Shown here: piece after piece, positions 16,162 through 25,198 of the stretch
Layout of the letters: every line of letters begins with the position of its first letter
Numbering within the stretch: position 1 is the stretch's first letter
NCBI GenBank assembly: GCA_963848115.1
Contig: CAWKCP010000024.1
Location: forward strand, 248,001-312,000
Direction: 5' to 3'
From: JAWKOK01 sp963848115
GTDB lineage: Bacteria > Chloroflexota > Anaerolineae > Caldilineales > Caldilineaceae
Length of the DNA: 64,000 bases
Program-made: the position numbers and the translations under genes
The notes under the pieces: generated by a model
What the model was told of the DNA's origin: nothing
Seen by the model: only the letters and a program-made list of their open reading frames with translations
Database searches by the model: none

Positions 16162-16872
16162 TTATCGGGGAGGCGGCCAAGACTTGCGCGGCCGGGGCAA
16201 ATCGATATCGATGATCTCGACGATGCGACCCGGACGCGGGCTCATGACGATGACGCGGTCGGAAAGCAGCACGGCTTCGGGGATGCTGTGGGTGATGAGC
16301 AGCACGGTCTTGCGCGTCTCCATCCACAGCTTCTGGATGTCCATGGAGATCTGCTCACGCGTCAACGCGTCCAGAGCGCCGAAGGGCTCATCCATCAGCA
16401 GCAGCGGCGGATCATGGACAAGGGCACGACAGATGGAGGTTCGCTGTTTCATGCCACCGGACAGCTCATAGGGATTCTTGGTCTCGAAGCCCTCCAGACC
16501 AACATTGGCCAACAGTTCCATGGCCTTGGGCTCATACTCGTTGCGGTTGAGGCCGCGGATGTCGATCTGCAGCATGACATTGGCGAGCACGTTGCGCCAG
16601 TCCAACAGCACAGAATCTTGGAAGACAATGCCCAGATCGGTCTGCGGCTTGTCGACAGTCTGCCCGCTAATGGTGATTTCGCCACTGGTGAATGGGACCA
16701 GACCGGCAATCATGTTGAGAATGGTCGTCTTGCCGCAGCCGCTGGGGCCGACAATCGAGATGAACTGGGTATCTTCGATGTCAAACGTGGCATTGTCCAC
16801 GGCGATGACCGGGCCGTCATTGGTCTCGTAGATTTTGTCCACATTTTTCAAGCGAATATAGGGCTCGCTCAT
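16162..16872 (-). CDS. NitT/TauT-family ABC transporter ATP-binding protein
   Basis: ATPase of a nitrate/taurine/pyrimidine-type importer. Walker A is GPSGCGKTTIL, the ABC signature is LSGGMKQRTSICRAL and Walker B is LLLMDEPFGALD, followed by the switch His in LLITHSIPEA. The start is the ATG at 16872 (MSEPYIRL); the frame opens upstream at 16902. The last residues before the stop at 16162 look wrong. In another frame the family-like tail (LGRLPDKFNEYTDHIRHIF) continues to a stop at 16095, implying a one-base frameshift near 16185. All catalytic motifs lie before the break. The binding-protein and permease genes are upstream in the same direction. Confidence 0.88.
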   Translation of the reverse strand: MSEPYIRLKNVDKIYETNDGPVIAVDNATFDIEDTQFISIVGPSGCGKTTILNMIAGLVPFTSGEITISGQTVDKPQTDLGIVFQDSVLLDWRNVLANVMLQIDIRGLNRNEYEPKAMELLANVGLEGFETKNPYELSGGMKQRTSICRALVHDPPLLLMDEPFGALDALTREQISMDIQKLWMETRKTVLLITHSIPEAVLLSDRVIVMSPRPGRIVEIIDIDLPRPRKSWPPPR

Positions 16873-16892
16873 GCGATCTTGTTGCTCCAGGT

Positions 16893-17022
16893 TTTTTGTC
16901 ACAGATGGACACAGATACGGTACTGATTTTCACAGATATACTCTGATCCAATTCTTCGCTTCCTGGCCAACCATCAAACCATCTGTGAAAATCCAAGACT
17001 ATCTGTGTCCATCTGTGGCAGA
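16893..17022. repeat. Dispersed 'cacagatggacacagat' inverted repeat
   Basis: Arms tcacagatggacacagata (from 16899) and tatctgtgtccatctgtgg (to 17018) are nearly perfect complements, enclosing a 90-nt interior with a second cacagata pair. It separates the ATPase gene from the binding-protein gene inside an otherwise tight operon, and so may attenuate or process the transcript. Confidence 0.7.
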
Positions 17023-17057
17023 TCAATCATGTCATACGAAAGTGCTAGTGGAAGCCC

Positions 17058-18128
17058 CTACTCACCACTGGGAATGAAGTCGTTGGTGAAGTAGATGTTG
17101 ACATCGTCGGCCGGCTCCAGCTCGGCATATTGGGACAGGATGTCTTGGGTGGCCTGCCAGTCTTCGATGGCGGTCAAGCCGGGTGTCATGCCTTCGGTGT
17201 ACTCACTGTGCAGCAGCGAGAGGCTGCCTTCGATCTCCATCAATGCCAGATCTTTGTCGAATTCCTCGGCGTGGAGGGCGAAGATCTCGGCGGCTTCTTC
17301 CGGGTTTTCCATGGTGTATTCGACGGCACGCACGGTGGCGGCCACGAACTTCTCAACCAATTCCGGGTTGTTCTCAAGCGTCTTTTCGTTGGTGATGATG
17401 GCGCTGCTCAGCGCGTTGACGCCCATGTCGGCGTAGGTGGTCCAGGCCATCTCTTGGCCGGTGCGAGCTTCCATGCGCGCAGGCTGGTCGATGAAGTAGC
17501 CCAGGAAGGCATCAACCTGGTCTTCGAGCAGGGTCACTTCTTTGGCCCCGGGGCTGGCAACCACGACCATGCTCACGTCATCCTCACCAATGCCGTTCTT
17601 GGCCAACACAGCCGGGAAGATCTGGCTGTTGGCATCGCCGGCGGTGATGGCGATCGACTTCCCGACCAGTTCCTCGGCTGACGAGATCGGATTCTCAGCC
17701 TTGAAGATGACCGACATGGGGCTCTTCTGCAGGAAGACAGCCACGGCCTTGACCGGCACGCCGGCGTTCACAGCCCGCATCATTGTGCCCGAGTCGGCGT
17801 AGCCCAGTTCGTGCTCGCCGTTACCGACTAGCTTGACCGTGGTGCCGGAACCGCTGCCCTCAAGGATCGTGACGTCCAACCCTTCGTCGGCGTAGAAGCC
17901 CTTGTCCACGGCGACAAAGAAGGGTGCGTGCTCGCCATACAGGGTCCAGTTCAGGCGGAAATCAATCGGTGTCAGTTCCTCAGGCGTTTCTGCGGCCGTC
18001 TCTTCGCTGTCGGCATCCGCCGCGGCATCGTCTGCTGGGGCATCGGCGACCGGCGCCACACAGCCGGCCATCAGTCCCAAGACCAGCACCAAACTTACCA
18101 ACATCAACAATCGTACTCGGCTCAACAT
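17058..18128 (-). CDS. NitT/TauT-type substrate-binding lipoprotein (NMT1/THI5-like)
   Basis: A 356-residue exported lipoprotein. Signal helix LLMLVSLVLVLGLMAGC ends with the lipobox Cys, followed by a low-complexity Ala/Asp/Glu linker and the NMT1/THI5-like domain (IDFRLNWTLYGEHAPFFVAVDKGFYADEGLDV, ALSSAIITNEKTLENNPELVEKF). This family binds pyrimidine precursors, sulfonates, nitrate or aromatic acids. Start at ATG 18128, because GGAGG lies 8 nt upstream (inside the longer frame that begins at 18143). It forms a transporter with the ATPase at 16162 and the permease at 18205. Ligand unknown. Confidence 0.9.
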   Translation of the reverse strand: MLSRVRLLMLVSLVLVLGLMAGCVAPVADAPADDAAADADSEETAAETPEELTPIDFRLNWTLYGEHAPFFVAVDKGFYADEGLDVTILEGSGSGTTVKLVGNGEHELGYADSGTMMRAVNAGVPVKAVAVFLQKSPMSVIFKAENPISSAEELVGKSIAITAGDANSQIFPAVLAKNGIGEDDVSMVVVASPGAKEVTLLEDQVDAFLGYFIDQPARMEARTGQEMAWTTYADMGVNALSSAIITNEKTLENNPELVEKFVAATVRAVEYTMENPEEAAEIFALHAEEFDKDLALMEIEGSLSLLHSEYTEGMTPGLTAIEDWQATQDILSQYAELEPADDVNIYFTNDFIPSGE

Positions 18129-18204
18129 CGGAAATACCTCCATGGTTGTGAAATTGAACGATCAAAATTTGAACGATCGAAGTGAGCGATCAATAGCGCC
18201 CGGT

Positions 18205-19065
18205 CTACATGCTGCCATGTTCTGCGCCCGTGCGCCGGGAAACGTGCCAAGGAATCAGCCAGTGTTCGAGGGTGTCGATCACGTAATAGAGCAAAATACC
18301 AATCACCGTCAATACAACAATCGTAGCAAAGGCCAGGGGTGTATCAAGGTAGGAATTGGCGACCAAGAGCAGGTAGCCCAGTCCTTTGTCTGCACCCACA
18401 AATTCACCGACTACCGCGCCGACCACGGCCAGCGTCGCCGCCACCTTGAGGCCGCTGAACATGTAGGGTAGGCTGGTGGGCAGTCGGATCTTCGTAAATA
18501 CCTGCAAACGATTGGCCCCCATGGATCGCACCAGATCGATCATCTCAGGCGAAACCGAGCGCAGACCGACTGCCGTGTCGATGACGATGGGGAAGAAGGA
18601 AATCAGAAAGGCGACGAGTACTTTGGGCAGCGGACCAACACCGAACCAGATCAGAAAGAGTGGTGCAATGGCGATCTTGGGCACCGTCTGCGAGACCAGC
18701 AGAATGGGTGTGATAAAGCGGTCGAACGTCGGCGAGATGGTGATAAAGATCGCCAATGGAATGGCGATGATGATGGCTAGAAAGTACCCTGCCAGCATCT
18801 CATAGGCGGTCACCCAGGCGTTCGACATCAATTTGTCGAAATCCTCCACCATCGTGGTGATCACGTCAGTGGGTTTGGGCAATAGATAGGTAGGCACATC
18901 AAAAATTGTGACGCCAACTTGCCAGATCAACAGGAAGATCAACAAACTGAGAACCGGCATCAGCCGCGTGCCCCACTTTTTGCCGGTCTTGCTCGCACTC
19001 CACGCGGTCTCAGTTGCATCCATCGTCACGTCAGCCGCTTCTTCCCTCTGAATGGAATCTGCCAT
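18205..19065 (-). CDS. NitT/TauT-family ABC transporter permease
   Basis: A 286-residue inner-membrane permease with about six hydrophobic helices. The soluble N-terminal stretch is followed by LSLLIFLLIWQVGVTIF, and the EAA loop for ATPase contact is SPEMIDLVRSMGANRLQVFTKIRLPTSLPYMF. It belongs to the SsuC/TauC-like binding-protein-dependent family. It lies between the binding protein and the enolase-superfamily gene on the same strand, and the transcription order is catabolic enzymes first, then transporter. Confidence 0.92.
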   Translation of the reverse strand: MADSIQREEAADVTMDATETAWSASKTGKKWGTRLMPVLSLLIFLLIWQVGVTIFDVPTYLLPKPTDVITTMVEDFDKLMSNAWVTAYEMLAGYFLAIIIAIPLAIFITISPTFDRFITPILLVSQTVPKIAIAPLFLIWFGVGPLPKVLVAFLISFFPIVIDTAVGLRSVSPEMIDLVRSMGANRLQVFTKIRLPTSLPYMFSGLKVAATLAVVGAVVGEFVGADKGLGYLLLVANSYLDTPLAFATIVVLTVIGILLYYVIDTLEHWLIPWHVSRRTGAEHGSM

Positions 19066-19122
19066 GTACGCCTTCCTCTATCGGTGGATCCGTGATGGTT
19101 ATCCTAATTTTATCCCAACGTG

Positions 19123-20589
19123 TTACGGTTCGATTGCGGGGCTGTCAAGTGACGAAAAATTCCACTCTGCCAGTGGCGTAAACGCAGCAGGATTCAGCTC
19201 AAATCCGATACCGAAGGGCGCATCGACAACGGAGCCGACGTCAAGAAGGCCGTTGGTCAACGAGACGGCGGCGAACCCATCCGCGTGGCGGTGGTAGAGA
19301 TCCGAATGGTGACTGAGCATCTGTTGTTGCAGTCCATCATCATACATGCTCAGGCCGCGGAAGTAATGATGGCCGTTTCGTTCCAGGTGGGAGATCCCAA
19401 GAGAAGCGGCCACAGCCAGATCCTGCAATAGCGCGACCGGTCCAACATTGGACAGATCTTCACTGCTGAGCATCACCGGTTGATCGGGTATCTCTTGATT
19501 GCGCTTGGCCAGACGGCAGGCGTTAATAATCCCCTTGAAGATGCCCTTGCAATTCTTGTGACTCGTGCCGACGTAGCCGCATGCCAATGCCCGTGGGAGA
19601 CTGGTCAGGCCAGCGTCTGATTCATCAATGATGATCGGCGGACGGTCGATCCAGGCGAGCATGGCCTCTTGGGTCGCATTGCTGAGCGCTACGGTGCGCT
19701 TGAGCGGCTGTTCGACAAAGATGAGTTGCTCAAAGAATCGGACGAGCGCCGGATCGAGATTCAGCGCTTCCCATAACGCACGGAATGCTGCAACTTCAGT
19801 GTATTGTTCGTTGCCGTCCAGCGTCAACGCATACTCTCCGACTACTGCATTGTCAATCACCTGGGCGATTCGTGTCAATCGATCAATGTCGGCATCGATC
19901 TCGCCGCCAAGTTTGAGCTTGAAGTGAGTCAAGCCGTAGGCACGAATCGAGGCATCCAACGAGTGGGGCAGGCCGTCCTCAACCTGATCGTCCGGGCCGA
20001 TCTCATCATCGGTGAGCGGATCGGCCAGGCCGACAGTATGGCGGGCAATGAGCTTGCGCAGGGGTTGCTTGGGGAGGAGTTCACCCGGCTCAAGCCCGGC
20101 GAGATCGCCGTCAACCTGCCCGAGACAGATGCCCAGAAGATTCGAGCGCAGTGCATCCGCAAAGGTCACGCTCTTGGCGCGACAGAATGCGTCTAAGATT
20201 GCTCGCTCCACTAGACTGACACCGAAGTTCCAGAGAAGGGGCGGATAGTCGTGATCAGTAGCCCAGCAACATTGGGCGGCATAGACCTGGCGCCACAGAT
20301 CGAAGACCGAATTGGCGCCGGAGACATAGCCTGCGAGGCGCGCCGCTGACTGAATCACAGCCAGCATTTCTTCGACCTCTTGCTCGAATGGCTGGTCAGC
20401 GTTCTTGGTGAACCATTTGGGGGCCAGCCCATCGGATGCGATGCCCCACTGCTCTACACCGTCGACCTCAACCAGCAGGTGGACAAACAGATGGGGCAGC
20501 GCCGTCATTGAGGCAATCCCGTAGCGAAACGGGAAACGCGTCCGCATGTTTTGGATATAGAGTTCACTATCGAGTACACGAATTGTCAT
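19123..20589 (-). CDS. Enolase-superfamily (mandelate racemase-like) enzyme
   Basis: A 488-residue protein, longer than the common 370-450 residues. Superfamily residues can be followed in order: FKLKLGG (the KxK base pair), LDGNEQY (metal Asp), FVEQPL (metal Glu), IIDESDAG (metal Asp) and SHKNCKG (the second-side Lys). These enzymes abstract the alpha proton of a carboxylate, giving dehydration, epimerisation or cycloisomerisation of sugar acids or muconates. The start is the ATG at 20589 (MTIRVLDSEL); upstream codons belong to a repeat. Adjacent genes encode a transporter and an Old Yellow Enzyme, suggesting a carboxylic-acid substrate. Not assignable to a known subgroup by eye. Confidence 0.75.
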   Translation of the reverse strand: MTIRVLDSELYIQNMRTRFPFRYGIASMTALPHLFVHLLVEVDGVEQWGIASDGLAPKWFTKNADQPFEQEVEEMLAVIQSAARLAGYVSGANSVFDLWRQVYAAQCCWATDHDYPPLLWNFGVSLVERAILDAFCRAKSVTFADALRSNLLGICLGQVDGDLAGLEPGELLPKQPLRKLIARHTVGLADPLTDDEIGPDDQVEDGLPHSLDASIRAYGLTHFKLKLGGEIDADIDRLTRIAQVIDNAVVGEYALTLDGNEQYTEVAAFRALWEALNLDPALVRFFEQLIFVEQPLKRTVALSNATQEAMLAWIDRPPIIIDESDAGLTSLPRALACGYVGTSHKNCKGIFKGIINACRLAKRNQEIPDQPVMLSSEDLSNVGPVALLQDLAVAASLGISHLERNGHHYFRGLSMYDDGLQQQMLSHHSDLYHRHADGFAAVSLTNGLLDVGSVVDAPFGIGFELNPAAFTPLAEWNFSSLDSPAIEP

Positions 20590-20595
20590 GGAAGA

Positions 20596-20686
20596 GCCTT
20601 TTGCCACAGATGGACACAGATGGGTCACAGATTCGCATTGGATGGAAAAAAGCATCATCTGCCCTATCTGTGTTCATCTGTGCCCA
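20596..20686. repeat. Dispersed 'cacagatgg' inverted repeat
   Basis: Left arm ccacagatggacacagat (from 20604) pairs imperfectly with right arm atctgtgttcatctgtgcc (to 20684). Same family as 16893-17022. It occupies the whole gap between the enolase-superfamily and Old Yellow Enzyme genes. Confidence 0.65.
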
Positions 20687-20693
20687 ATATTGG

Positions 20694-22118
20694 TTACTCT
20701 GCCTTCAGTTCCATCAGGCGGTCATACTCAGGCAGATTCTTGTAATACGGATCCAACGGAAAACAGCCGGAGATCATACCGTTGCGCGGGGCCGTGGTGC
20801 AATCGCTGAATGTGCGGCAGATCTGCTTGCGCTGTAACGGTCGCCCGTTGACCACATCGGCAGGCATGTCGGGATAGGAGAGCACCATGCGGCCCAGACC
20901 GACAAAGTCGACCATGCCGGTGCGCACGACATGTTGGGCCACATTGGGCAGCCACTCCTGCAAGTAGGAGTAGCCTGTGCCGACGATGATCATGTCCGGA
21001 CGAGCTGCTTTCAGTTGAGCGGTAGCGTTGATCTGCCGCGCTACGCCTGCCAGCGGATCTTCGGGCGGCTGATAGCCGTCCGAAGGCGGGAAGAGGGCCG
21101 GGCGCTGGATGTGCGGATTGTAATAGGGGCTGCCGGCCGAAAGGCAGACCAGCCGAATGCCTAGATCGTTTAGTAGATCGAGGAAGCGAGTCGGCTCGTC
21201 GAGGTCAATCGACGTGCCGCTGCTGTCGCCGCCGAAGGCATATCGATAGGCGCCGCCACTCCACGCAGGCACGCCGATTCGATCCTCGCCCGGCTGAAAG
21301 GGCACGAAGTCGAACGCACTCAGGCGCACACCGATGTCGAGATCGGGCGCTTCGGCACGGATACCGGCCACGATCTCACGTAGGAAGCGCGTACGATTTT
21401 CGAAGCTGCCGCCGTACTTGCCGGGCCGGTCAATCGCGGTCAGGAACTCGTGGCCCAGATAGCCGTGGCAGTGTTTGACGTCCACAAAATCGTAGCCTGC
21501 CCGCTGTGCACGCACCGCGGCAGCGATGAAGTCGGCGATCAGCTCTTCGATCTCTTCGTCACTGAAAATGGCGTCGTCCGACGTGATGTTGAACTTGGCA
21601 TCCAACACGGGATGGCGGTAGAGGATGCGGGGCTCCAACTTGGCCTTGTCATAGGGACGGGCGAAGCGGCCCGAATGGGTCAACTGCAAGCCCACGAATA
21701 GATCGTCGCTGCGACCATGGTGCTCCTCATGGCTACGAACCAGCGCTTGACGCAGTTCGGTCAATGCCTCTATATTCTCTTCCAAAATCATCAACTGATT
21801 GGGGTTAGCCCGCCCGTCGGGGCGCACGGCCACGGCCTCGCCACCCCAGATGAACTTGGCCCCGCTCTGACCAAAGCGTTCCCAGCGGCGGATGGTGTAT
21901 TCTGTCGGTAGGCCATCGGTGGCGCCATCCCAGCCCTCCATGGGCAGGATGGAGAAACGGTTGCCGATGACGCGGTCACCGTACTGAAACGGCTGGGCCA
22001 TGGGGGCATCGGGGCCGGTTTCCATCTCAATGTCAAAGCCCAATTCGATGGCTTGTTCGTCTAGATATTCCTGAAAAAGCTGCGGCGTGCGCAGTTGTGC
22101 AATACGTTTGATTTTCAT
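20694..22118 (-). CDS. NADH:flavin oxidoreductase (Old Yellow Enzyme family)
   Basis: A 474-residue FMN TIM-barrel enzyme. Recognisable segments are the FMN-binding N-terminal strand (NRFSILPMEGWDGATDGLPTEY), the active-site pair in VDVKHCHGYLGHEFLT, RTRFLREIVAGIRAE and the phosphate-binding end (GTGYSYLQEW, DFVGLGRMVLSYPD). The motif CRTFSDCTTAPRNG near the C terminus has two Cys, but the four-Cys cluster of the 2,4-dienoyl-CoA reductase branch is not evident. These enzymes reduce activated C=C bonds or oxidise related substrates. It belongs to the SDR-GH88 gene set, reached through a gap holding a repeat element. Confidence 0.88.
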   Translation of the reverse strand: MKIKRIAQLRTPQLFQEYLDEQAIELGFDIEMETGPDAPMAQPFQYGDRVIGNRFSILPMEGWDGATDGLPTEYTIRRWERFGQSGAKFIWGGEAVAVRPDGRANPNQLMILEENIEALTELRQALVRSHEEHHGRSDDLFVGLQLTHSGRFARPYDKAKLEPRILYRHPVLDAKFNITSDDAIFSDEEIEELIADFIAAAVRAQRAGYDFVDVKHCHGYLGHEFLTAIDRPGKYGGSFENRTRFLREIVAGIRAEAPDLDIGVRLSAFDFVPFQPGEDRIGVPAWSGGAYRYAFGGDSSGTSIDLDEPTRFLDLLNDLGIRLVCLSAGSPYYNPHIQRPALFPPSDGYQPPEDPLAGVARQINATAQLKAARPDMIIVGTGYSYLQEWLPNVAQHVVRTGMVDFVGLGRMVLSYPDMPADVVNGRPLQRKQICRTFSDCTTAPRNGMISGCFPLDPYYKNLPEYDRLMELKAE

Positions 22119-22146
22119 GGTACGTTACCCTTTTTTTGCCATAGAT

Positions 22147-22267
22147 GACTCTACTGCAAAAAGCCTTTTCTTGACACGAATGGTCACGAATTCACACGAA
22201 CTGTGTCGTCGTCCCAGAAAGAACATTCGTGATAATTCGTGTCAAGATCCCTTTTTGCAGTGGACTC
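22147..22267. repeat. Dispersed 'ctactgcaaaaagcc' element, copy 1
   Basis: A 121-bp imperfect palindrome: gactctactgcaaaaagcc at the left end pairs with ctttttgcagtggactc at the right, with ttgacacgaatggtcacgaa pairing internally with ttcgtgataattcgtgtcaa. Near-identical copies are at 33395-33536 and 61546-61678. Non-coding and probably non-autonomous. Confidence 0.75.
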
Positions 22268-22285
22268 ACCTGTGGCTAAGTTTTT

Positions 22286-23074
22286 TCACAACCTCTGCAG
22301 ATGAAAGCCGCCGTCCACGTTGATCACTTCGCCGGTGGAGAAGGGCAGATAGCCCTCTGCAATGGCGATGACGGCACGGGCGACATCGTCGGGCTGGCCC
22401 CAGCGGCGGATAGGCGTCAGGCCGTCGGCGATCAGCTTGTCGTATTTCTCTGTGACCACGCTAGTCATGTCGGTCTGGATGATGCCGGGCCGAATCTCGT
22501 AGACGTTGATGCCGTATTCGGCCAGGCGGTCGGCGAAGAGTGCGGTCATCATGGCCATGCCGGCCTTGGATACGCAATATTCGCTACGCGCTGGACTGCT
22601 GGTGTAGGCGCTGAGCGAACTGATGTTGATGATGGCCGGATCGGCAATCGTATCGTCCTCGACCTGCTGGACCATGGTGTTGGCTACCCGCTGGGTCAGG
22701 AAGAAGGGCCCGCGCAAGTTGACCTCCATGATCTCGTCGTAGGAAGCCACGCCCATCTCCAACAGATCGATGCGTTGGCGCGGAGCCATGCCGGCGTTGT
22801 TGACGAGCAGATCGATATGGCCGAACTGAGCCAAGGTCTCATCCACGAGCCGGGCGCGGTCTTGATCCGAACCGACATCGGCCTGAACGATCAGCCCCTC
22901 GCCCCCCGCCTCTCGCACCATCGCCAGCGCCTCGTCGGCCGCAGTCCGGTTTCCCCGATAGTTGATGACGATCGACCAGCCCTTTTGGGCCAGCGATCGG
23001 GCGATGCCACGGCCGATGCCGCGCCCCGCGCCGGTGACCAACGCGACTTTTTCAGTCGATGTGCTGTTACTCAT
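22286..23074 (-). CDS. SDR-family 3-oxoacyl-ACP reductase-like dehydrogenase
   Basis: A 262-residue short-chain dehydrogenase. TGAGRGIGRGIA is the cofactor loop, NNAG follows, and the catalytic Ser (NISSLSAYTS), Tyr and Lys (YCVSKAG) are all present. The conserved FSTGEVINVDGG closes the protein. The start is the ATG at 23074, overlapping the end of the GH88 gene by 8 nt, so the two are translationally linked. FabG-like sequence is shared by many sugar dehydrogenases; given the neighbours, a sugar or uronate substrate is more likely than fatty acid synthesis. Confidence 0.88.
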   Translation of the reverse strand: MSNSTSTEKVALVTGAGRGIGRGIARSLAQKGWSIVINYRGNRTAADEALAMVREAGGEGLIVQADVGSDQDRARLVDETLAQFGHIDLLVNNAGMAPRQRIDLLEMGVASYDEIMEVNLRGPFFLTQRVANTMVQQVEDDTIADPAIINISSLSAYTSSPARSEYCVSKAGMAMMTALFADRLAEYGINVYEIRPGIIQTDMTSVVTEKYDKLIADGLTPIRRWGQPDDVARAVIAIAEGYLPFSTGEVINVDGGFHLQRL

Positions 23075-24173
23075 CGCCCAGCACCTTGGCGACGGCTTCC
23101 AGGAAGAAGTACTCACCCCACATCACGCTCTCGTCCACGCCCAGGCCCAGCCGCTCATGGTAGGCGCCATGCTTGAGCACACCTTCCCACCCGGGCGTGT
23201 CGATGGCCAGGAACTCGGGTTCCGTGAGTGTATCCATGATCTGCAGCGCGTAGTCGTTATAGAAGCGAGCACGGGCAGCGTCGCCGGTCATGCCGGAGAG
23301 GTTGAAGAGGCCGCTGGCGGCGATGGCGGCGGCCGAGCTCTCGTAAGGACGAGCGTCGCCGGTCTCGGCCCAGTCGTTGGGCGCAATACCGTGGTCCGGC
23401 GTGTTCTCGATGTAGAAGTTGGCGCAGGCTTCGGCGGTCTGAAGATAGCGGACATCACCGGTGAAGGTGTAGGCCGTGCCGAAGCCATAGAGCGACCAGG
23501 CCAGACCCCGAGCCCAGGAGGAATCATCACGCCAGCCCTGGTGGGTGGTCTGGCGCAGGAACTCGCCCGTCTCCAGGTCGAAGATGCCTTCGTGGGAAGT
23601 GCTGCCGTCACCGCGCACCAGATAGCGTCGCGTGGTCAGGCAGTGCTGGTTGGCGATGCGCCAGAGATCCTCATTGCCGGTTTCGAGTGCGGCATAGAAG
23701 ATGATGCCTACATTCATCATGATGTCGATGAAGAGGCTCTCATCGGCGACAAAGGAGCGCAGATATTGCCCGTTCTCCTTGAACCGTTTGGCCAGCGTCT
23801 CGCCCGCTTCGATCACCACATTGTTGATCTCTTCCTCGTCCGTGAGATCGTACCAACGTTTCCACGTAGACCAGAAGAGAAAGCCCAGATCATGGACATC
23901 GCGATCCGTCTTGCGATGCTCGACCAGGCGTGAATAGTGTTCTGCCTTGTCCAGCCAATAGACATCGGTGGTGTGCTGGTAGAGTAGCCACATCTGCCCT
24001 CCCAGGAAACCCTCACACCAGTTGGTCCACGCTTCTCCATCGTGCTTCCACTTGCCGTTCTGCGTGTACATAGGGAAGTAGTCAGGGTGCGCTTCGATCA
24101 GATTGCGCACCTGCTCGCCGGCGAAATCCATCGCCTGTTCACATTTTTGGACAAGGCGTTCACGGTCGATCAT
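23067..24173 (-). CDS. GH88 unsaturated glucuronyl hydrolase
   Basis: A 368-residue (alpha/alpha)6-barrel hydrolase of glycoside hydrolase family 88. NWCEGFLGGQMWLLY, the catalytic Asp in VHDLGFLF and the second Asp in LFIDIMMNVGIIF match the paired Asp of the family, and GLAWSLYGFGTAYTFTGD and PYESSAAAIAASGL are also typical. The family hydrates the C4-C5 double bond of unsaturated uronates left by polysaccharide lyases and so releases the sugar. The start at the ATG at 24173 has GGAG upstream. No signal peptide, so it acts in the cytoplasm on imported oligosaccharides. It is probably the first structural gene of the operon under the GntR regulator. Confidence 0.87.
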   Translation of the reverse strand: MIDRERLVQKCEQAMDFAGEQVRNLIEAHPDYFPMYTQNGKWKHDGEAWTNWCEGFLGGQMWLLYQHTTDVYWLDKAEHYSRLVEHRKTDRDVHDLGFLFWSTWKRWYDLTDEEEINNVVIEAGETLAKRFKENGQYLRSFVADESLFIDIMMNVGIIFYAALETGNEDLWRIANQHCLTTRRYLVRGDGSTSHEGIFDLETGEFLRQTTHQGWRDDSSWARGLAWSLYGFGTAYTFTGDVRYLQTAEACANFYIENTPDHGIAPNDWAETGDARPYESSAAAIAASGLFNLSGMTGDAARARFYNDYALQIMDTLTEPEFLAIDTPGWEGVLKHGAYHERLGLGVDESVMWGEYFFLEAVAKVLGDE

Positions 24174-24381
24174 TTGGTTATTTCTCCTCGGTCTACATTC
24201 TGTGACGTTTTTCTGTTCAGTGAGTCTGTCGAAATTGACGCTTGGGTGATATTGCTTGGTTTCGGTTGCAGAGATCCAGAGAATTGGGCGGGTGAGGTGT
24301 TGTGGACTGTTGCACAATCTTCCAATCCCAGGCCAGAGGCCGGATTCCCTCAATCTCAGCAATTTCTACGTCTCTTACCGT

Positions 24382-25053
24382 TCAGTCCAACTGTCCACTC
24401 TTGTCCAGATGATCAAGATAGGATGCCAGCGCGTGTCGGTTGTGGGCACGGATGACCTCATCAACATGCTGCGGGTCGCGCGTTTTGAGCGCTTCCAGAA
24501 GCTGCCGGTGTTCCTGCTGGGCAAGCGCCGCACGATGGGCGAAGACGCTGTCAAGATAGTGCCGCCGCAGCCGTTGCCATTGATCGAGCACGCGGTCCAT
24601 AAGCGAAGGCAACACAGAGAGGCCGGCACAGTCCACAATAAACTGGTGGAACTCGACATTCAGGCGAGACCAGGAGTCCAGATCGTCCAGGCTCTCATCC
24701 ATAATTTGCACCAGGGTCTCTAACGCGGCAAAGTCGTCATCGCTCATGCGCACACAGGCGTGCTGACTGCTGATGATCTCCAACGCCTCCAACAGCGCGT
24801 AGACTTCCTCCACCAGCCCGGCATGGATGCTCGAGACATGCGCGCCCACATAGGGCTCGATGACAACCAAGCCATCGGCCTGAAGTTGTTGCAATGCCTC
24901 GCGTACGGGGATTGGACTGACACCCAGCTCTACGGCGATGTCGTCGATTACGAGACGCCGGCCCGGCTCTAGCGTGCCGGCCAAGATCCGGGCATGCAGC
25001 GTTTGGTAGGCAAACTCTCGTTTGCTCGTGAAGACGGGGCCACTGGATGGCAT
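24382..25053 (-). CDS. GntR-family regulator (FadR/FCD subfamily)
   Basis: A 223-residue repressor. The N-terminal winged helix (LEPGRRLVIDDIAVELGVSPIPVREALQQL, then a DGLV wing) is followed by an all-helical FCD ligand domain with His/Asp/Arg metal or carboxylate-binding positions (DLDSWSRLNVEFHQFIVD). FCD regulators usually sense carboxylic acids such as uronates. It is divergent from the protease and immediately upstream of the GH88-SDR-OYE-enolase-transporter series on the same strand. A 12-bp palindrome lies 70 nt upstream of its start, a candidate autoregulatory site. Confidence 0.9.
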   Translation of the reverse strand: MPSSGPVFTSKREFAYQTLHARILAGTLEPGRRLVIDDIAVELGVSPIPVREALQQLQADGLVVIEPYVGAHVSSIHAGLVEEVYALLEALEIISSQHACVRMSDDDFAALETLVQIMDESLDDLDSWSRLNVEFHQFIVDCAGLSVLPSLMDRVLDQWQRLRRHYLDSVFAHRAALAQQEHRQLLEALKTRDPQHVDEVIRAHNRHALASYLDHLDKSGQLD

Positions 25054-25122
25054 GATTTGTCCGGACAGGGTGTTGACAGGATAGCCGAGCCGCTTACAAA
25101 TTGTCTGTTGGAATGATTATAT

Positions 25123-25134
25123 ATCATATATGAT
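25123..25134. promoter_or_regulatory. Candidate GntR operator (atcatatatgat)
   Basis: A perfect 12-bp palindrome in an AT-rich patch (tatatatcatatatgatg) within otherwise GC-rich DNA, 70 nt upstream of the GntR gene. Its length and dyad symmetry suit an FCD-type GntR dimer. No second copy was seen before the GH88 gene. Confidence 0.5.
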
Positions 25135-25198
25135 GTGCCTTCTGAGACCAAATGAGCTCCTTGTCAAGGGTGTATTTCACGCTGGGGGGCAGGATCTC

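Noticed and set aside
22301..23176. 291-codon plus-strand ORF opposite the SDR gene
   Set aside because: Antisense shadow; the minus-strand SDR has all catalytic motifs.
24382..25053. Fatty-acid regulator FadR
   Set aside because: The FCD domain is shared by many sugar-acid regulators, and the neighbours are sugar-acid genes, not fatty-acid genes.
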